From Rhizobium sp. Leaf453 (GTDB lineage Bacteria > Pseudomonadota > Alphaproteobacteria > Rhizobiales > Rhizobiaceae), in contig NZ_LMRG01000030.1 of NCBI RefSeq assembly GCF_001425605.1, forward strand, positions 62,001 through 126,000: a stretch of 64,000 bases of DNA. The letters run 5' to 3'. The translations under genes and the position numbers were made by a program. Below the pieces are notes generated by a model that worked only from the letters and a program-made list of their open reading frames with translations, searched no databases and was not told the origin of the DNA. Positions 26,891-36,895 of this stretch are shown here, one piece after another (positions within the stretch are counted from its first letter, which is position 1; every line of letters begins with the position of its first letter).

Positions 26891-28162
26891 TTGTTCATTT
26901 CCTTCTTTCCTTCTCCGCGCCTGTTCTTTCTGTCCGCTCTGCTCTGGGCCTTGGTTGCCGTCGTTGTCTGGTATGTCGGCGGTGAGCAGTTCGGTGCCTT
27001 GATCGGGCTTCCGCCGCTCGCTCCCGGTCAGGAGCCTGTGGTCGGGGTCTCAGTCTTCTGGTCGCCGTCCTTCCTGTGGTTCTATATCTACTACGCGGTC
27101 ATGGTCGGGCTGTTTTCTGCCTTCTGGTTTACCTTCCGGCCGCATCCCTGGCAGAGGTGGTCTGTTCTCGGCTCAGCTCTGATCGTGTTCGCGACCTACT
27201 TTTCGGTGCAGGTAAGTGTGGCCATCAATGCCTGGTACGGTCCGTTCTACGACATGATTCAGCGCGGTCTTGCGCGCACTGCGCCGATCCCGACGGCGAT
27301 GGATTATTATCTCGGCATGGTGGGATTTGCAGGGATTGCATTCGTCGCGATCACCATTGGCGTGCTCAACCTCTTCTTCGTCAGCCATTATGTCTTTCGC
27401 TGGCGCACGGCGATGAACGATTTCTACATGTCCCATTGGGACAAATTGCGTCATATCGAGGGTGCTTCCCAGCGTGTGCAGGATGACACGATGCGCTTTT
27501 CGCGCACGATGGAAGGGTTGGGTGTCAGCCTCGTCAGCTCGATCATGACGCTGGTCGCGTTTCTGCCCGTGCTTTTCAAATTTTCGAGCACGGTGACCGA
27601 GCTTCCACTGATCGGCGAAATTCCGCACGCGCTCGTGTGGGCGGCGATCTGCTGGTCGCTGTTCGGGACGGTTTTCCTGGCATTGGTCGGGATCAAGCTT
27701 CCCGGCCTGGAGTTCCGCAATCAGCGTGTCGAGGCGGCCTATCGTAAGGAACTCGTCTATGGCGAAGATCATGCCGACCGGGCACAGCCACCGACGGTGA
27801 AGGAACTCTTCGCCAATGTGCGGAAGAACTATTTCCGGCTCTATTTCCACTACATGTATTTCAACGTCGCCCGCATTTTCTATCTGCAGGCGGACAACCT
27901 GTTCGGCACGCTCGTCCTCGTTCCGTCGATCGTCGCCGGCAAGCTGACACTCGGTGTCATGAGCCAGATACAGAATGTCTTCGGGCAGGTGCGCGAATCC
28001 TTCCAGTATCTGGTGAACTCCTGGACGACGATTGTCGAACTGTTGTCGATCTACAAGCGCCTGAAGGCGTTCGAGGCTGCGATCGATGATGAACCGCTGC
28101 CGGATATCGACCAGCGCTATCTTGAGCGGCAGACGGAGGATGACGAACCCGTCAGCGCGTGA
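26891..28162 (+). CDS. bacA: BacA/SbmA-family peptide transporter
   Basis: This 423-residue inner-membrane protein has the SbmA/BacA domain with seven or more hydrophobic helices. The opening [18 protein letters not shown] and the later [19 protein letters not shown] follow Sinorhizobium BacA closely. In legume symbionts BacA imports nodule cysteine-rich peptides and is needed for bacteroid survival. Elsewhere it imports peptide antibiotics such as bleomycin and microcins. The start is a TTG at 26891: no ATG or GTG fits the family's N-terminus, and the ribosome site is weak, which points to low translation. Two hairpins follow the gene. Confidence 0.88.
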   Translation: MFISFFPSPRLFFLSALLWALVAVVVWYVGGEQFGALIGLPPLAPGQEPVVGVSVFWSPSFLWFYIYYAVMVGLFSAFWFTFRPHPWQRWSVLGSALIVFATYFSVQVSVAINAWYGPFYDMIQRGLARTAPIPTAMDYYLGMVGFAGIAFVAITIGVLNLFFVSHYVFRWRTAMNDFYMSHWDKLRHIEGASQRVQDDTMRFSRTMEGLGVSLVSSIMTLVAFLPVLFKFSSTVTELPLIGEIPHALVWAAICWSLFGTVFLALVGIKLPGLEFRNQRVEAAYRKELVYGEDHADRAQPPTVKELFANVRKNYFRLYFHYMYFNVARIFYLQADNLFGTLVLVPSIVAGKLTLGVMSQIQNVFGQVRESFQYLVNSWTTIVELLSIYKRLKAFEAAIDDEPLPDIDQRYLERQTEDDEPVSA

Positions 28163-28170
28163 CGGGTTCG
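28144..28170 (+). terminator. Hairpin overlapping the bacA stop codon
   Basis: CGAACCCGTCA-GCGCG-TGACGGGTTCG is a perfect 11-bp stem that includes the bacA TGA. No T-run follows, so it more likely protects the 3' end of the message or helps the terminator at 28201. Confidence 0.55.
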
Positions 28171-28198
28171 CTCAAACTTGCACCAAATTCCAGAACAA

Positions 28199-29200
28199 TC
28201 AAAAGGCGGAGCGATCCGCCTTTTTCTGTTTGGCAATCAGCGGCAGGGCCTGCTCATAGCTGACGCAGGCGACCTCCGGCTTGCTGCAGGTTTCGGTGAG
28301 GAAGCGGTCGAGGGCGCGCCAATAGGCGCCGCCGTTCATTTCGACGAAATGGAAGCCCAGCTGCAGGGGAATGCGACTGCTATTGTATTCGTGCTCAAAG
28401 GCCTTGCGATAGGCGTCGAGCGTGCGTTCTTCGAAGGCGGCGCTGTCCTTGCGGTTTTCGACGCCCATCGAATGGCGAATGAAGAGATTGTAGTCCATGC
28501 CGATGACGCGGCGCTGGCTCGGACCTTCGGGAATGAGCGGCAGGCCGAAACGCGGCATGCCTTCGGCGGACGCAGGCCAATCCGGCCCCTTGGTGACGAG
28601 GCTGGCGTCATAGACGAAACCATGCTGCTTCAGGGTGGGCAGCAAGCCATCGCTCAGCGAAAGATAGGGCGCGCGAAAACCCTTGATATCGTTGTCAACG
28701 AAATCCGCCCAGCCTTGTGGCTCCTCGTTGCTGATGCCGCCCGCTTTCCAGGCGTTTTCCAGGGCGGAATGGAAGGCGGTGAATTCCGTATCCCAGTCCT
28801 TCTTGCTCCAGTCCTTGCCGTCGAAATGGCCGCAGGCATGGCTGCCGATATCGTGGCCATCGAGATGCGCCTGCCAGATATGCCGCACCCGTGTCTGGAT
28901 TTCCTCCTGGCTCTGGGCAAAGCCGACATTGGAACGCCCGGCCGTGTGGCCCGGGGCCTGATAGGCCCTGCCGCCATCGGCGCGGGTCATCAAAAAGGTG
29001 CAGGAGAGAAAATAGGTGAAATGCGCGCCGGTGCGCTTAGCCATATCCAGGCTCTTGTCCCACAGCCGGTTATCATGCGCGCCGTCGAATGAAATGATGA
29101 CCAATTGCTTGGGCGGAGTGGCGACGGGCGGTTGCACGGCACCGGCAAACGTCGGGGTCAGCGTCAGCGCGAGAGCGAGGGCGGCAGAAAGTCTGGGCAT
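28199..29200 (-). CDS. Secreted polysaccharide deacetylase family protein
   Basis: A 333-residue protein with a signal peptide (MPRLSAALALALTLTPTFAG, cleavage near residue 23). The NodB-like domain shows VIISFDGAHDN in place of the usual TFDDG motif and DGHDIGSHACGHFDG for the second, metal-binding motif with its histidine pair. The ATG at 29200 is chosen to begin the signal peptide. Substrate (peptidoglycan, exopolysaccharide or other) cannot be told. The altered first motif, with one Asp in place of two, may mean altered activity. Confidence 0.75.
   Translation of the reverse strand: MPRLSAALALALTLTPTFAGAVQPPVATPPKQLVIISFDGAHDNRLWDKSLDMAKRTGAHFTYFLSCTFLMTRADGGRAYQAPGHTAGRSNVGFAQSQEEIQTRVRHIWQAHLDGHDIGSHACGHFDGKDWSKKDWDTEFTAFHSALENAWKAGGISNEEPQGWADFVDNDIKGFRAPYLSLSDGLLPTLKQHGFVYDASLVTKGPDWPASAEGMPRFGLPLIPEGPSQRRVIGMDYNLFIRHSMGVENRKDSAAFEERTLDAYRKAFEHEYNSSRIPLQLGFHFVEMNGGAYWRALDRFLTETCSKPEVACVSYEQALPLIAKQKKADRSAF
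28201..28224. terminator. Bidirectional intrinsic terminator (bacA / deacetylase)
   Basis: AAAAGGCGGA-GCGA-TCCGCCTTTT followed by further T on the plus strand and a T4 on the minus strand. The convergent deacetylase gene ends at 28199, so its last codons lie inside the terminator. Confidence 0.82.
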
Positions 29201-29335
29201 GCGGAAACCTTGGGCGGCAGTGGCGGGATTGTGTTCCCTGCGCGCAGAATGCGGCAATCCCGTGATTAGCCTTTCATCTTGGATACGATCCGGCTATGCG
29301 AGAAGGCGAAAATTTTAACGAAACGGGTCGATATC

Positions 29336-29923
29336 ATGGCATTGCTGGTTCTGGGGATCGTCATTTTTCTGGGCATACATCTGGTACGCGTCGTCGCGCC
29401 GGAGCTGCGGGCCTCCGTCATCGAGCGCAACGGCAAGGGCGTTTGGATGGGGCTCTATGCCGTCATCAGCCTGGTCGGGCTCTGTCTTGTCATCTACGGC
29501 TTCGGCGAAGCGCGGCTGACGACCGGCATGCTCTACAATCCGCCGGTCTTCCTGAAGCATATCGCGCTGCTGTTGATGCTGCTGGCCTTCATCTGTCTTG
29601 CCGCCGGCTTTTTGCCGGCTGGTCGTATCGCGGTTGCGCTCAAGCATCCGCAGATCCTGTCGATCAAGATCTGGGCGCTGGCTCATCTGCTGGCCAATGG
29701 CGAGACGTCCTCCGTCATCCTGTTCGGCTCGTTTCTCGCCTGGGCCGTCATCATGCGCATCTCGATGAAGCGGCGCCAGCGCGCGGGTGAACAGGTGCTG
29801 CCGGTGTTCCGTTCCGGCTCCAGCGACATCCTGGCCGTGGCGATCGGTGTGGTTGCCTATCTGCTGTTTATCTGGAAATTGCATGAATGGCTGATCGGCG
29901 TTGCACCGATTGTGATGGGGTAA
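29336..29923 (+). CDS. NnrU-family membrane protein
   Basis: A 195-residue protein with five or six hydrophobic helices. The first reads ALLVLGIVIFLGIHLVRVVA, then GMLYNPPVFLKHIALLLML and HPQILSIKIWALAHLLANGE, which are the NnrU signature regions. NnrU was named from nitrite and nitric-oxide metabolism loci, but many non-denitrifiers carry it. It is also homologous to carotenoid isomerase-like 15-cis-zeta-carotene isomerase. No denitrification genes are in the window. The start is the ATG at 29336, before the first helix. Confidence 0.85.
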   Translation: MALLVLGIVIFLGIHLVRVVAPELRASVIERNGKGVWMGLYAVISLVGLCLVIYGFGEARLTTGMLYNPPVFLKHIALLLMLLAFICLAAGFLPAGRIAVALKHPQILSIKIWALAHLLANGETSSVILFGSFLAWAVIMRISMKRRQRAGEQVLPVFRSGSSDILAVAIGVVAYLLFIWKLHEWLIGVAPIVMG

Positions 29924-30031
29924 GCGGCGCTAATTCACGCTGCCCCCTTACAACTGCCTCAAAATACGGTAGAAGCGCGGAAATCTTTACATTCATCACT
30001 GCAGGGAAGGCCGGGCGACCGGAACTTAGGA

Positions 30032-30703
30032 ATGGCGAACCAGGACGACAGCTTTATCCGTGAGGTCAATGAGGAACTGCGTTCCGAACAGGTGAAGGCT
30101 GTCTGGACCCGGTTCGGCAGCATCATCATCGGTATCGCCATCCTGATTGTGCTCGGCACCATCGGCAAGGTCGGTTACGAATACTGGCACGAGACCTCCG
30201 CGTCGAAGTCAGGCGACGAATTCCTCGCCGCGCTGACGCTGTCGCGGGAGAACAAGACCGACGAGGCGATCGCTGCCCTGACGGCGCTCGAAAAGGACGG
30301 CTATGGCGCCTATCCGGTTCTGGCCAAGATGCGCGCCGCGACCCTGCAGGCGCAGAAGGGCGACGTGGCCGGTGCCGTGCAGGTCTTCTCCGATATTTCC
30401 AAGGATGGCAGCCTGCCGCAGGCCATGCGCGACGCCGCACGCATCCGCGCCGCTTACCTGCTGGTCGATACCGGCACCTATGAGCAGGTTTCGGCCGAGG
30501 TCGAACTGCTGGCCGTTCCCGCCAATGGTCTTCGCCATTCGGCGCGCGAGGTGCTTGGTCTCTCCGCGTACAAGGCTGGCGACATGGCCAAGGCCAAGAC
30601 CTGGTTCCAGCAGATTGCCGATGACCAGGAAACGCCGCGCAACCTTGCGAACCGCGCCCAGATGCTGCTCGATCTGATCACCGCGAGCGGAAAGGCCGCC
30701 TGA
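30032..30703 (+). CDS. YfgM-like TPR membrane protein
   Basis: A 223-residue protein with a short cytoplasmic N-terminus (FIREVNEELRSEQVKAVWTR), one membrane helix (residues about 29-50) and a periplasmic region with tetratricopeptide-like helices. The N-terminal pattern is that of the YfgM/Anc family, an ancillary partner of SecYEG. In gamma-proteobacteria the order is yfgM-bamB-der. Here der follows directly after 77 bases, so the linkage is kept but bamB is absent. Confidence 0.78.
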   Translation: MANQDDSFIREVNEELRSEQVKAVWTRFGSIIIGIAILIVLGTIGKVGYEYWHETSASKSGDEFLAALTLSRENKTDEAIAALTALEKDGYGAYPVLAKMRAATLQAQKGDVAGAVQVFSDISKDGSLPQAMRDAARIRAAYLLVDTGTYEQVSAEVELLAVPANGLRHSAREVLGLSAYKAGDMAKAKTWFQQIADDQETPRNLANRAQMLLDLITASGKAA

Positions 30704-30780
30704 GCGGCCGATACGAAACTCAGGGGTCTGCGGGCGGCATGGGTTGCCTGCATATCTGGCCCTGAAGACAGGATTATTCG

Positions 30781-32202
30781 ATGAACTTCACCGTCGCCAT
30801 CGTTGGGCGCCCCAATGTCGGAAAGTCGACGCTTTTCAACCGTTTGGTTGGAAAGAAGCTGGCGCTTGTCGATGACACGCCCGGCGTGACCCGCGACCGG
30901 CGGCCGGGCGATGCCAAGCTCGTCGATCTGCGTTTCACCATCATCGATACCGCTGGTCTCGAGCAATCCGGTCCGGAAACCCTGCAGGGCCGGATGTGGC
31001 TACAGACGGAAGCGGCGATCGACGAGGCCGATCTGACGTTGTTCGTTGTCGATGCCAAGTATGGCCTGACGCCGGCGGACGAGACGCTCGGCGAAATGCT
31101 GCGCCGTCGCGGCAAGCCGGTGGTGCTGGTTGCCAACAAGTCGGAAGCCAAGGGATCCGATGGCGGTTATTACGATGCCTTTACGCTGGGTCTCGGTGAG
31201 CCCGTCGCGATCTCGGCCGAACACGGCCAGGGCATGATCGATCTGCGCGATGCGATCGTCGCTGCGATCGGCGAGGACCGCGCCTTTCCGCCCGAGATCG
31301 ATGAAGCCGAGACCGATATCGACCTGCGTGGCGAAGAGAACTTCGAGGACGAGGAGTTCGAGCCGGAATATGACGAGACCAAGCCGCTGCGCGTCGCCAT
31401 CATCGGCCGCCCGAATGCCGGCAAGTCGACGCTGATCAACCGCTTTCTCGGCGAAGACCGGCTGCTGACCGGTCCGGAAGCCGGCATCACCCGCGACAGC
31501 ATTTCCGTCGAATGGGAATGGCGCGGTCGCACCATCAAGATGTTCGACACGGCCGGCATGCGAAAGAAGGCGCGCGTGCAGGAAAAGCTCGAGAAGCTTT
31601 CCGTTGCCGACAGCCTGCGCTCCATCCGTTTTGCCGAAGCCGTGGTCATCGTCTTCGATGCGACCATCCCGTTTGAAAAGCAGGACCTGCAGCTCGTCGA
31701 TCTCGTCGTGCGCGAAGGCCGTGCCGCGATCCTCGCCTTCAACAAGTGGGATCTGGTCGAAGACCCGCAGGCACTGCTGGCCGATCTGCGCGAGAAGACC
31801 GAACGCCTGCTGCCGCAGGCACGCGGCATTCGCGCCGTGCCGATTTCCGGCCAGACGGGCTATGGCCTCGACAAGCTGATGCAGTCGATCATCGATACGG
31901 ACAAGGTGTGGAACCGCCGTATTTCGACCGCGCGGCTGAACAAGTGGCTTGAGGGGCAGCTGATCCAGCACCCGCCACCGGCCGTGTCCGGCCGCCGTCT
32001 GAAGCTGAAATACATGACCCAGGTCAAGGCCCGTCCGCCTGGCTTCATGATCTCCTGCACGCGTCCCGATGCCGTGCCGGAAAGCTATCTCCGCTATCTC
32101 ACCAACGGTCTCCGCGCCGATTTCGAGATGCCTGGCGTGCCGATCCGCATTCATCTCAGGGCCGCCGACAATCCGTTCGAAGGGCGGAAGAAGAAGCGGT
32201 AA
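30781..32202 (+). CDS. der: Ribosome biogenesis GTPase Der (EngA)
   Basis: A 473-residue protein with two tandem GTPase domains and a C-terminal KH-like domain. The first P-loop is GRPNVGKST (residues 9-17) with DTPGVTRDR; the second is GRPNAGKST near residue 210 with [20 protein letters not shown] supplies the second G4 motif. Der acts in 50S subunit maturation and is usually essential. It is convergent with the AraC gene; only five bases separate the stops. Confidence 0.96.
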   Translation: MNFTVAIVGRPNVGKSTLFNRLVGKKLALVDDTPGVTRDRRPGDAKLVDLRFTIIDTAGLEQSGPETLQGRMWLQTEAAIDEADLTLFVVDAKYGLTPADETLGEMLRRRGKPVVLVANKSEAKGSDGGYYDAFTLGLGEPVAISAEHGQGMIDLRDAIVAAIGEDRAFPPEIDEAETDIDLRGEENFEDEEFEPEYDETKPLRVAIIGRPNAGKSTLINRFLGEDRLLTGPEAGITRDSISVEWEWRGRTIKMFDTAGMRKKARVQEKLEKLSVADSLRSIRFAEAVVIVFDATIPFEKQDLQLVDLVVREGRAAILAFNKWDLVEDPQALLADLREKTERLLPQARGIRAVPISGQTGYGLDKLMQSIIDTDKVWNRRISTARLNKWLEGQLIQHPPPAVSGRRLKLKYMTQVKARPPGFMISCTRPDAVPESYLRYLTNGLRADFEMPGVPIRIHLRAADNPFEGRKKKR

Positions 32203-32207
32203 CGGCT

Positions 32208-33134
32208 CTACCGTTTGTGGCCGCGAATGGCGCTCGGGGCAAAACCGAACCGGGCGCGAAATCGGAGCGCAAAGCGGGATTGCGATTCGTAACCGACATC
32301 TTGGGCGATGTGCAGGATCGGCAGATCGGTGGATTGCAGCAGTTGCATGGCGACGGACATTCGGACATCGGTCAGCAATGATTGGAACGACCATCCTTCC
32401 GCAGCAAGCTTGCGCCGCAGCGTTGCCGGACTGACCCCGAGTTTCCGGCACAGTTTCTCCCCCGTCCAGTCATACCCCGGTTTCGCCATCAGAAGCTCCC
32501 GGGCGCGCGGCTCGAAGCCCGTGGGGCGGGGCAGGCTAAAATGGCCGCCGCACAGATCGAGCCAGATCAGCAGTTCCTTTATCCGGTGCAGGGCGATGAC
32601 CTCCGGTGATCCCTCCGGGTTCGCGATCGCCTCGGTCGCCAGATCATAGGCATCGAGAAAACTCTTCGGTGGGCTGCCGATGGTCAGCCCGACCTCGATC
32701 GCCCGCCCTCCTGTTGGAATGTAGGCGGCGACAAGTTCGGGATCGAAGGCGACCCAGCGTGCCTGATAGACACCGTTCTCATCCGCTTCATTGACCACGT
32801 CGAAGACCTGGTTCTGGCTGAGCGCCACCGCGCCACCGGCCTTGATCGTCAGTTCGGTCTCTCCAAGGCGCAGGATTTTCGTTCCGTGCTCGACGAGAAT
32901 GATCACCGGGCGGGCGATGACAATGTTGGAATAACGCAACCGGTTGTGCTGGATGATCCGGGCGGCGGCGCCGACGGAAGGACGAACGAATATCCGGTGG
33001 GTTGCTTCCTGCCTGTCCGTGTCAGGCTTGTGGACGGCGGTCATGGCCTCGCTGTGCCCGGCAATGCCGACATGCCGCGGCGGGTTCGCCCCGCGCGGCA
33101 TGTCCTGTTCGTAAGCGAGACGATTTCTCGACAT
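32208..33134 (-). CDS. AraC-family transcriptional regulator
   Basis: A 308-residue regulator. Residues about 205-305 form the double helix-turn-helix (ARELLMAKPGYDWTGEKLCR to ILHIAQDVGYESQSRFALRF). The N-terminal part is a cupin-like effector domain. The order of features resembles the 'AraC with N-terminal ligand domain' group that also acts in virulence and stress control. The ATG at 33134 has AGGAA four bases upstream and lies five bases after the stop of the PEBP gene, so the two form an operon. Targets unknown. Confidence 0.83.
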   Translation of the reverse strand: MSRNRLAYEQDMPRGANPPRHVGIAGHSEAMTAVHKPDTDRQEATHRIFVRPSVGAAARIIQHNRLRYSNIVIARPVIILVEHGTKILRLGETELTIKAGGAVALSQNQVFDVVNEADENGVYQARWVAFDPELVAAYIPTGGRAIEVGLTIGSPPKSFLDAYDLATEAIANPEGSPEVIALHRIKELLIWLDLCGGHFSLPRPTGFEPRARELLMAKPGYDWTGEKLCRKLGVSPATLRRKLAAEGWSFQSLLTDVRMSVAMQLLQSTDLPILHIAQDVGYESQSRFALRFRARFGFAPSAIRGHKR

Positions 33135-33139
33135 TGTTC

Positions 33140-33685
33140 CTATCGACTTCCTTTCGCCGAGACTGTCGCCACGGCGAGCGTGTTCATGTTGCTGACAAAG
33201 CCGATCAACGCCGGCGTGGCATTGTCGGGAACGGGCAGCTTGTCGACCGAGAGCGCCTTCACGGTGATCGTATAATCGTGTTCCGTGCCCTCAGGCGGGC
33301 ACGCGCCGCCGTAGCCGGCCATGCCGGTATCGGTCGGCGTCATGATCGCGCCTTGCGGCAATCGGCCAGCCTCGCTGCCGGCGCCGGACTTCAGCGACGT
33401 TGCATCTGCCGGGATGTTCGCGACCACCCAGTGCCACCAGCCGGAACCTGTCGGCGCATCCTTGTCGTAGAGAGTGACCAGGAAGCTCTTGGTCCCTTCC
33501 GGTGCATTTGACCAGCTGATATCCGGCGAGACGTTGGCGCCGGTGCAGCCGAAGACGTTGGCGAACTGCGCCTCAGCGACCTTGCCCGATGCTAAGTCGT
33601 TGCTGGTCGCTGTAAAGTCTGCGGCCGAAGCCATGTTCGCGCCCATCAATGTCGTTGCCACCAAGGTCATCAATCTTCCCGTCAT
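33140..33685 (-). CDS. Secreted YbhB/YbcL PEBP-family protein
   Basis: A 181-residue phosphatidylethanolamine-binding-protein fold (Raf-kinase-inhibitor-like). It has a signal peptide (MTGRLMTLVATTLMGANMAS) and the conserved CTGANVSPDISWSNAPEGTK and GSGWWHWVVANIPAD stretches that form the anion-binding pocket. The role of bacterial members is unclear. It lies upstream of the AraC gene with five bases between. Confidence 0.88.
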   Translation of the reverse strand: MTGRLMTLVATTLMGANMASAADFTATSNDLASGKVAEAQFANVFGCTGANVSPDISWSNAPEGTKSFLVTLYDKDAPTGSGWWHWVVANIPADATSLKSGAGSEAGRLPQGAIMTPTDTGMAGYGGACPPEGTEHDYTITVKALSVDKLPVPDNATPALIGFVSNMNTLAVATVSAKGSR

Positions 33686-33791
33686 CGCGATCTCCTTTGC
33701 TTCGTTGACAAGCGCAGGATAGGGCGATCATCGGCACGATACGGTGCCGAACGGATCGATCTTGGTGCCGAAACGATCAGATGTCGAGGGC

Positions 33792-34709
33792 TTAAAACGA
33801 CGGTAGCTTATCGCGCGGGATCAGGGCGCCGTGATGCTGGATGACCGCAGCCGCAGCCGACGCCGCGAAGCGGGCGGCGGAGACGGGATCGCCGGAGCGC
33901 GCATAATGGGCAATGAAGGCGCCGTTGAAGCTGTCACCGGCACTGGTCGTATCGACGATCCTGTCCACTTTCGCGGAGGCGACAAAATCCGGTGCGGCAT
34001 CGCCGAAGGCAAGCGTGACGCCGGCCGCGCCGTCCTTGACGACGACATTGTCGACGCCGAGGCCGAGGTAGCGGGCAACCGTGGCTGCCACGACTACATC
34101 GCCGAAATGCGTTGCTTCGTCATCGAAGCTTGGCATGACAAGGCTTGCAGCGCGGGCGCCGGCGGTGATCGTTTCCAGCATGTAGGTCTGGTCATCCCAC
34201 AGGCGCGGCCGGATGTTCGGATCGAACACGACCGTTTTGCCCGCCGCCCTTGCGCGGCGCAGTTCGGACAGTAGCGTTTCGACGCCGGTCGGCGCCAGGA
34301 TGGCCAGCGTGATGCCGGAAAAGACGAGGATGTCGGAGGCTTCGATGGCGGTGCGCAGATGATCGGCATCATCGGCGAGCGTCTTGGCGGCGGAGACGGA
34401 GCGCCAATAGGAGAAGCTGCGTTCACCATCCTTGAGATGGATCATGTAGAGGCCGGGGGAGCGACCCGCGACGCGGCGGATATAGCTGGTGCCAACACCG
34501 GTCTTTTCGATAAAGGCCAGCATGTCGTTCGAGACAGTATCGTTGCCGACGGCGGTCAGATAGTCGACCGACCACTCCTGTGGCAGGAAGCTGCGGGCAT
34601 AATAGGCGGTGTTGAACGTATCGCCGGCATAGCCTTTGCGAAGCAGATCACCTTCGGCCTGCATGAGTTCCACCATGCATTCCCCGATCGAAAGCAGCCT
34701 GCCGCCCAT
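33792..34709 (-). CDS. kdgK: 2-dehydro-3-deoxygluconokinase (PfkB family)
   Basis: A 305-residue PfkB-type sugar kinase that phosphorylates KDG for the Entner-Doudoroff pathway. It begins MGGRLLSIGECMVELMQ, the KdgK start, and contains GDTFNTAYYARSF and the catalytic TTSAGDSFNGAF near residue 251 whose Asp is the base. The start ATG at 34709 has a G-rich site upstream. Longer upstream frames are unsupported. It is divergent from the alpha-glucosidase gene, which fits a shared sugar-use role. Confidence 0.85.
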   Translation of the reverse strand: MGGRLLSIGECMVELMQAEGDLLRKGYAGDTFNTAYYARSFLPQEWSVDYLTAVGNDTVSNDMLAFIEKTGVGTSYIRRVAGRSPGLYMIHLKDGERSFSYWRSVSAAKTLADDADHLRTAIEASDILVFSGITLAILAPTGVETLLSELRRARAAGKTVVFDPNIRPRLWDDQTYMLETITAGARAASLVMPSFDDEATHFGDVVVAATVARYLGLGVDNVVVKDGAAGVTLAFGDAAPDFVASAKVDRIVDTTSAGDSFNGAFIAHYARSGDPVSAARFAASAAAAVIQHHGALIPRDKLPSF

Positions 34710-34906
34710 GAAATCCCCCCCGCTGGTCGCGCCGTTTTGCGAAAGCCGGGATACGGCTTGTGGGCGCGGAACGCAAGCGGCTGCGCGTGATAGACACGTG
34801 CTCCGGCTTCTTCGCCTCATTATGCTGCGGCGCCACAGAATGCCGTTTACTCCCGGCGGCGGCAACGATACATCTTGAGCATATCCTTGTGATCGCGGAG
34901 TTTTTG

Positions 34907-36553
34907 ATGGCATCCTCCTTGAAGTCCAATCCCGATTGGTGGCGCGGCGCGGTGATCTATCAGGTCTATCCGCGCTCCTTTCAGGACACCAAGGGCGACG
35001 GGGCGGGCGACCTCAAGGGTGTGACGCAGCGGCTCCCCTATATCGCAAGCCTCGGTGTCGATGCGATCTGGCTATCGCCATTCTTCACTTCGCCCATGGC
35101 CGACATGGGTTACGATGTTTCCGACTACTGCGATGTCGATCCGATGTTCGGCACGCTCGCGGATTTCGATGCACTGCTGAAAAAGGCGCATCAGCTCGGC
35201 ATCAAGGTCATCATCGACCAAGTGATTTCCCATACATCCGACCAGCATGCCTGGTTCAAGGAAAGCCGTTCCGACCGCACGAATGCGAAAGCCGACTGGT
35301 ATGTCTGGGCCGATCCGAAGCCGGATGGCACCGCGCCGAACAATTGGCTGTCGATCTTCGGCGGCCCCGCGTGGGAATGGGACGGCGTGCGCAAGCAATA
35401 TTACATGCACAATTTTCTCGCCTCCCAGCCGGATCTCAACTTCCACAATCCGGAGGTTCAGGATGCGCTGCTGGATACCGTCCGGTTCTGGCTGAAGCGC
35501 GGCGTGGATGGGTTCCGTCTCGATACCGTGAACTTCTACTTCCACGACAAAGAACTGCGCGACAACCCGCCACTGGTCTATGACGAAGATGCGATCGGTC
35601 TCGACGCACCCGACGTCAATCCTTACGGGATGCAGAACCATCTCTATGACAAGACCCAGCCGGAGAATATCGGCTTCCTCCAGCGGTTCCGGGCTCTTCT
35701 GGATGAGTTCGGCGATCGCGCGTCGGTGGGCGAGGTTGGCGATGGCGCTCGCTCGCTGAAGACCGTGGCCGCCTATACCGGCGGCGGCGACAAGCTGCAG
35801 ATGTGCTATACGTTCGACCTTCTCGGGCCGGATTTCACGGCCACCCATATACGCCGCTGCGTCACCGCCTTCCAGGACGCCGTCACCGATGGCTGGGTCT
35901 GCTGGGCCTTCTCCAATCATGATGTTACGCGCCATATCAGCCGCTTTGCGCAGACGGCCGAGGAACGCGATCGCGTTGCCAAGCTGGCGATCTCGGTTCT
36001 GGCGGCATTGCGTGGCTCGATCTGCCTCTACCAGGGCGAGGAACTGGCTCTACCCGAAGCGGAACTCGAACTTGCCGACCTGCGCGACCCCTACGGCATC
36101 CGCTTCTGGCCGGCCTTCAAGGGGCGTGACGGATGCCGCACGCCGATGGTCTGGGAAAAGGATGCCGATTTTGCCGGCTTCTCCGACGTCAAGCCGTGGC
36201 TACCGGTGCCGAAGGAACACCGCCCGCTTGCCGCCGACGTGCAGGAGAGCGTGCCGGATTCCGTCCTCGCACACTATCGCCAGACGCTCGGCTTCCGCAA
36301 ACAGCATGCGCCGCTGCTCGACGGCGGCATGCACTTTGTTGAGACGAATCAAGACCTGCTGATGTTCGTGCGTGAAAAGGCCGGCGAGAAGCTGCTGTTC
36401 GTCTTCAATCTTCGGCGGGGGCCGCAGACGATAACCTTACCCAAGGGTGTTCTGATCACCGAGGCGGTGCCGATGCCGGGATTTACGCCCGGGTTTGATG
36501 GCGACGAGATATCGCTTGAGGCGCTGGATGTGTTCTGCGGGCGGATGGGCTGA
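34907..36553 (+). CDS. aglA: GH13 alpha-glucosidase (AglA-like)
   Basis: A 548-residue cytoplasmic glycoside hydrolase of family 13. The start WWRGAVIYQVYPRSFQDTKG is typical of oligo-1,6- and alpha-glucosidases. Catalytic residues sit in DGFRLDTVNF (Asp nucleophile), ASVGEVGDG (Glu acid/base) and FSNHDVTRH (Asp stabiliser). There is no signal peptide, so imported disaccharides such as maltose, sucrose or trehalulose are likely substrates. The ATG at 34907 follows GGAG by seven bases. The aglEFGK transport genes that accompany aglA in Sinorhizobium are absent. Confidence 0.87.
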   Translation: MASSLKSNPDWWRGAVIYQVYPRSFQDTKGDGAGDLKGVTQRLPYIASLGVDAIWLSPFFTSPMADMGYDVSDYCDVDPMFGTLADFDALLKKAHQLGIKVIIDQVISHTSDQHAWFKESRSDRTNAKADWYVWADPKPDGTAPNNWLSIFGGPAWEWDGVRKQYYMHNFLASQPDLNFHNPEVQDALLDTVRFWLKRGVDGFRLDTVNFYFHDKELRDNPPLVYDEDAIGLDAPDVNPYGMQNHLYDKTQPENIGFLQRFRALLDEFGDRASVGEVGDGARSLKTVAAYTGGGDKLQMCYTFDLLGPDFTATHIRRCVTAFQDAVTDGWVCWAFSNHDVTRHISRFAQTAEERDRVAKLAISVLAALRGSICLYQGEELALPEAELELADLRDPYGIRFWPAFKGRDGCRTPMVWEKDADFAGFSDVKPWLPVPKEHRPLAADVQESVPDSVLAHYRQTLGFRKQHAPLLDGGMHFVETNQDLLMFVREKAGEKLLFVFNLRRGPQTITLPKGVLITEAVPMPGFTPGFDGDEISLEALDVFCGRMG

Positions 36554-36592
36554 CCTTCGCCACGCGGGCTACTGGTGAAAGTATCATAAACT

Positions 36593-36603
36593 GATATAAT
36601 ATC
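36593..36603 (+). promoter_or_regulatory. parDE promoter/operator
   Basis: GATATAATATC is palindromic (GATAT-A-ATATC) and contains a consensus -10 box TATAAT at 36595-36600, 28 bases before the parD ATG. This fits a promoter repressed by ParD binding at the -10 box. Upstream lies an AT-rich stretch. Confidence 0.5.
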
Positions 36604-36628
36604 GAGACTGACGCTTGGGAGAAAGCCA

Positions 36629-36895
36629 ATGGCATCGAGCTACACATTGGGAACTCATTACGAAGGCTTTATACGTGATTTGCTGGAGAGCGGCCGCTAT
36701 GCCAGTGCCAGCGAAGTCGTTCGGGATGGGCTGCGTGTTCTGGAGGAGCGGGAGCAATTGCGGGCCGCCAAGTTGGAAGCATTGAAAGCAGCGATCAACG
36801 ACGGCTTTGCAAGCGGCGACCCCGAAGACCTGGACATGGCATCGATAAAGGCTGAGGCTCGTTTATCAGCGTCGAAGTCTGCCCGTGGTGCTTGA
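36629..36895 (+). CDS. parD: ParD-family antitoxin
   Basis: An 88-residue ribbon-helix-helix antitoxin: TLGTHYEGFIRDLLESGRYA then SASEVVRDGLRVLEEREQ are the usual first two segments, followed by an acidic toxin-binding tail. It has a GGGAGAAAG ribosome site and overlaps the toxin gene by 11 bases. Confidence 0.88.
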   Translation: MASSYTLGTHYEGFIRDLLESGRYASASEVVRDGLRVLEEREQLRAAKLEALKAAINDGFASGDPEDLDMASIKAEARLSASKSARGA

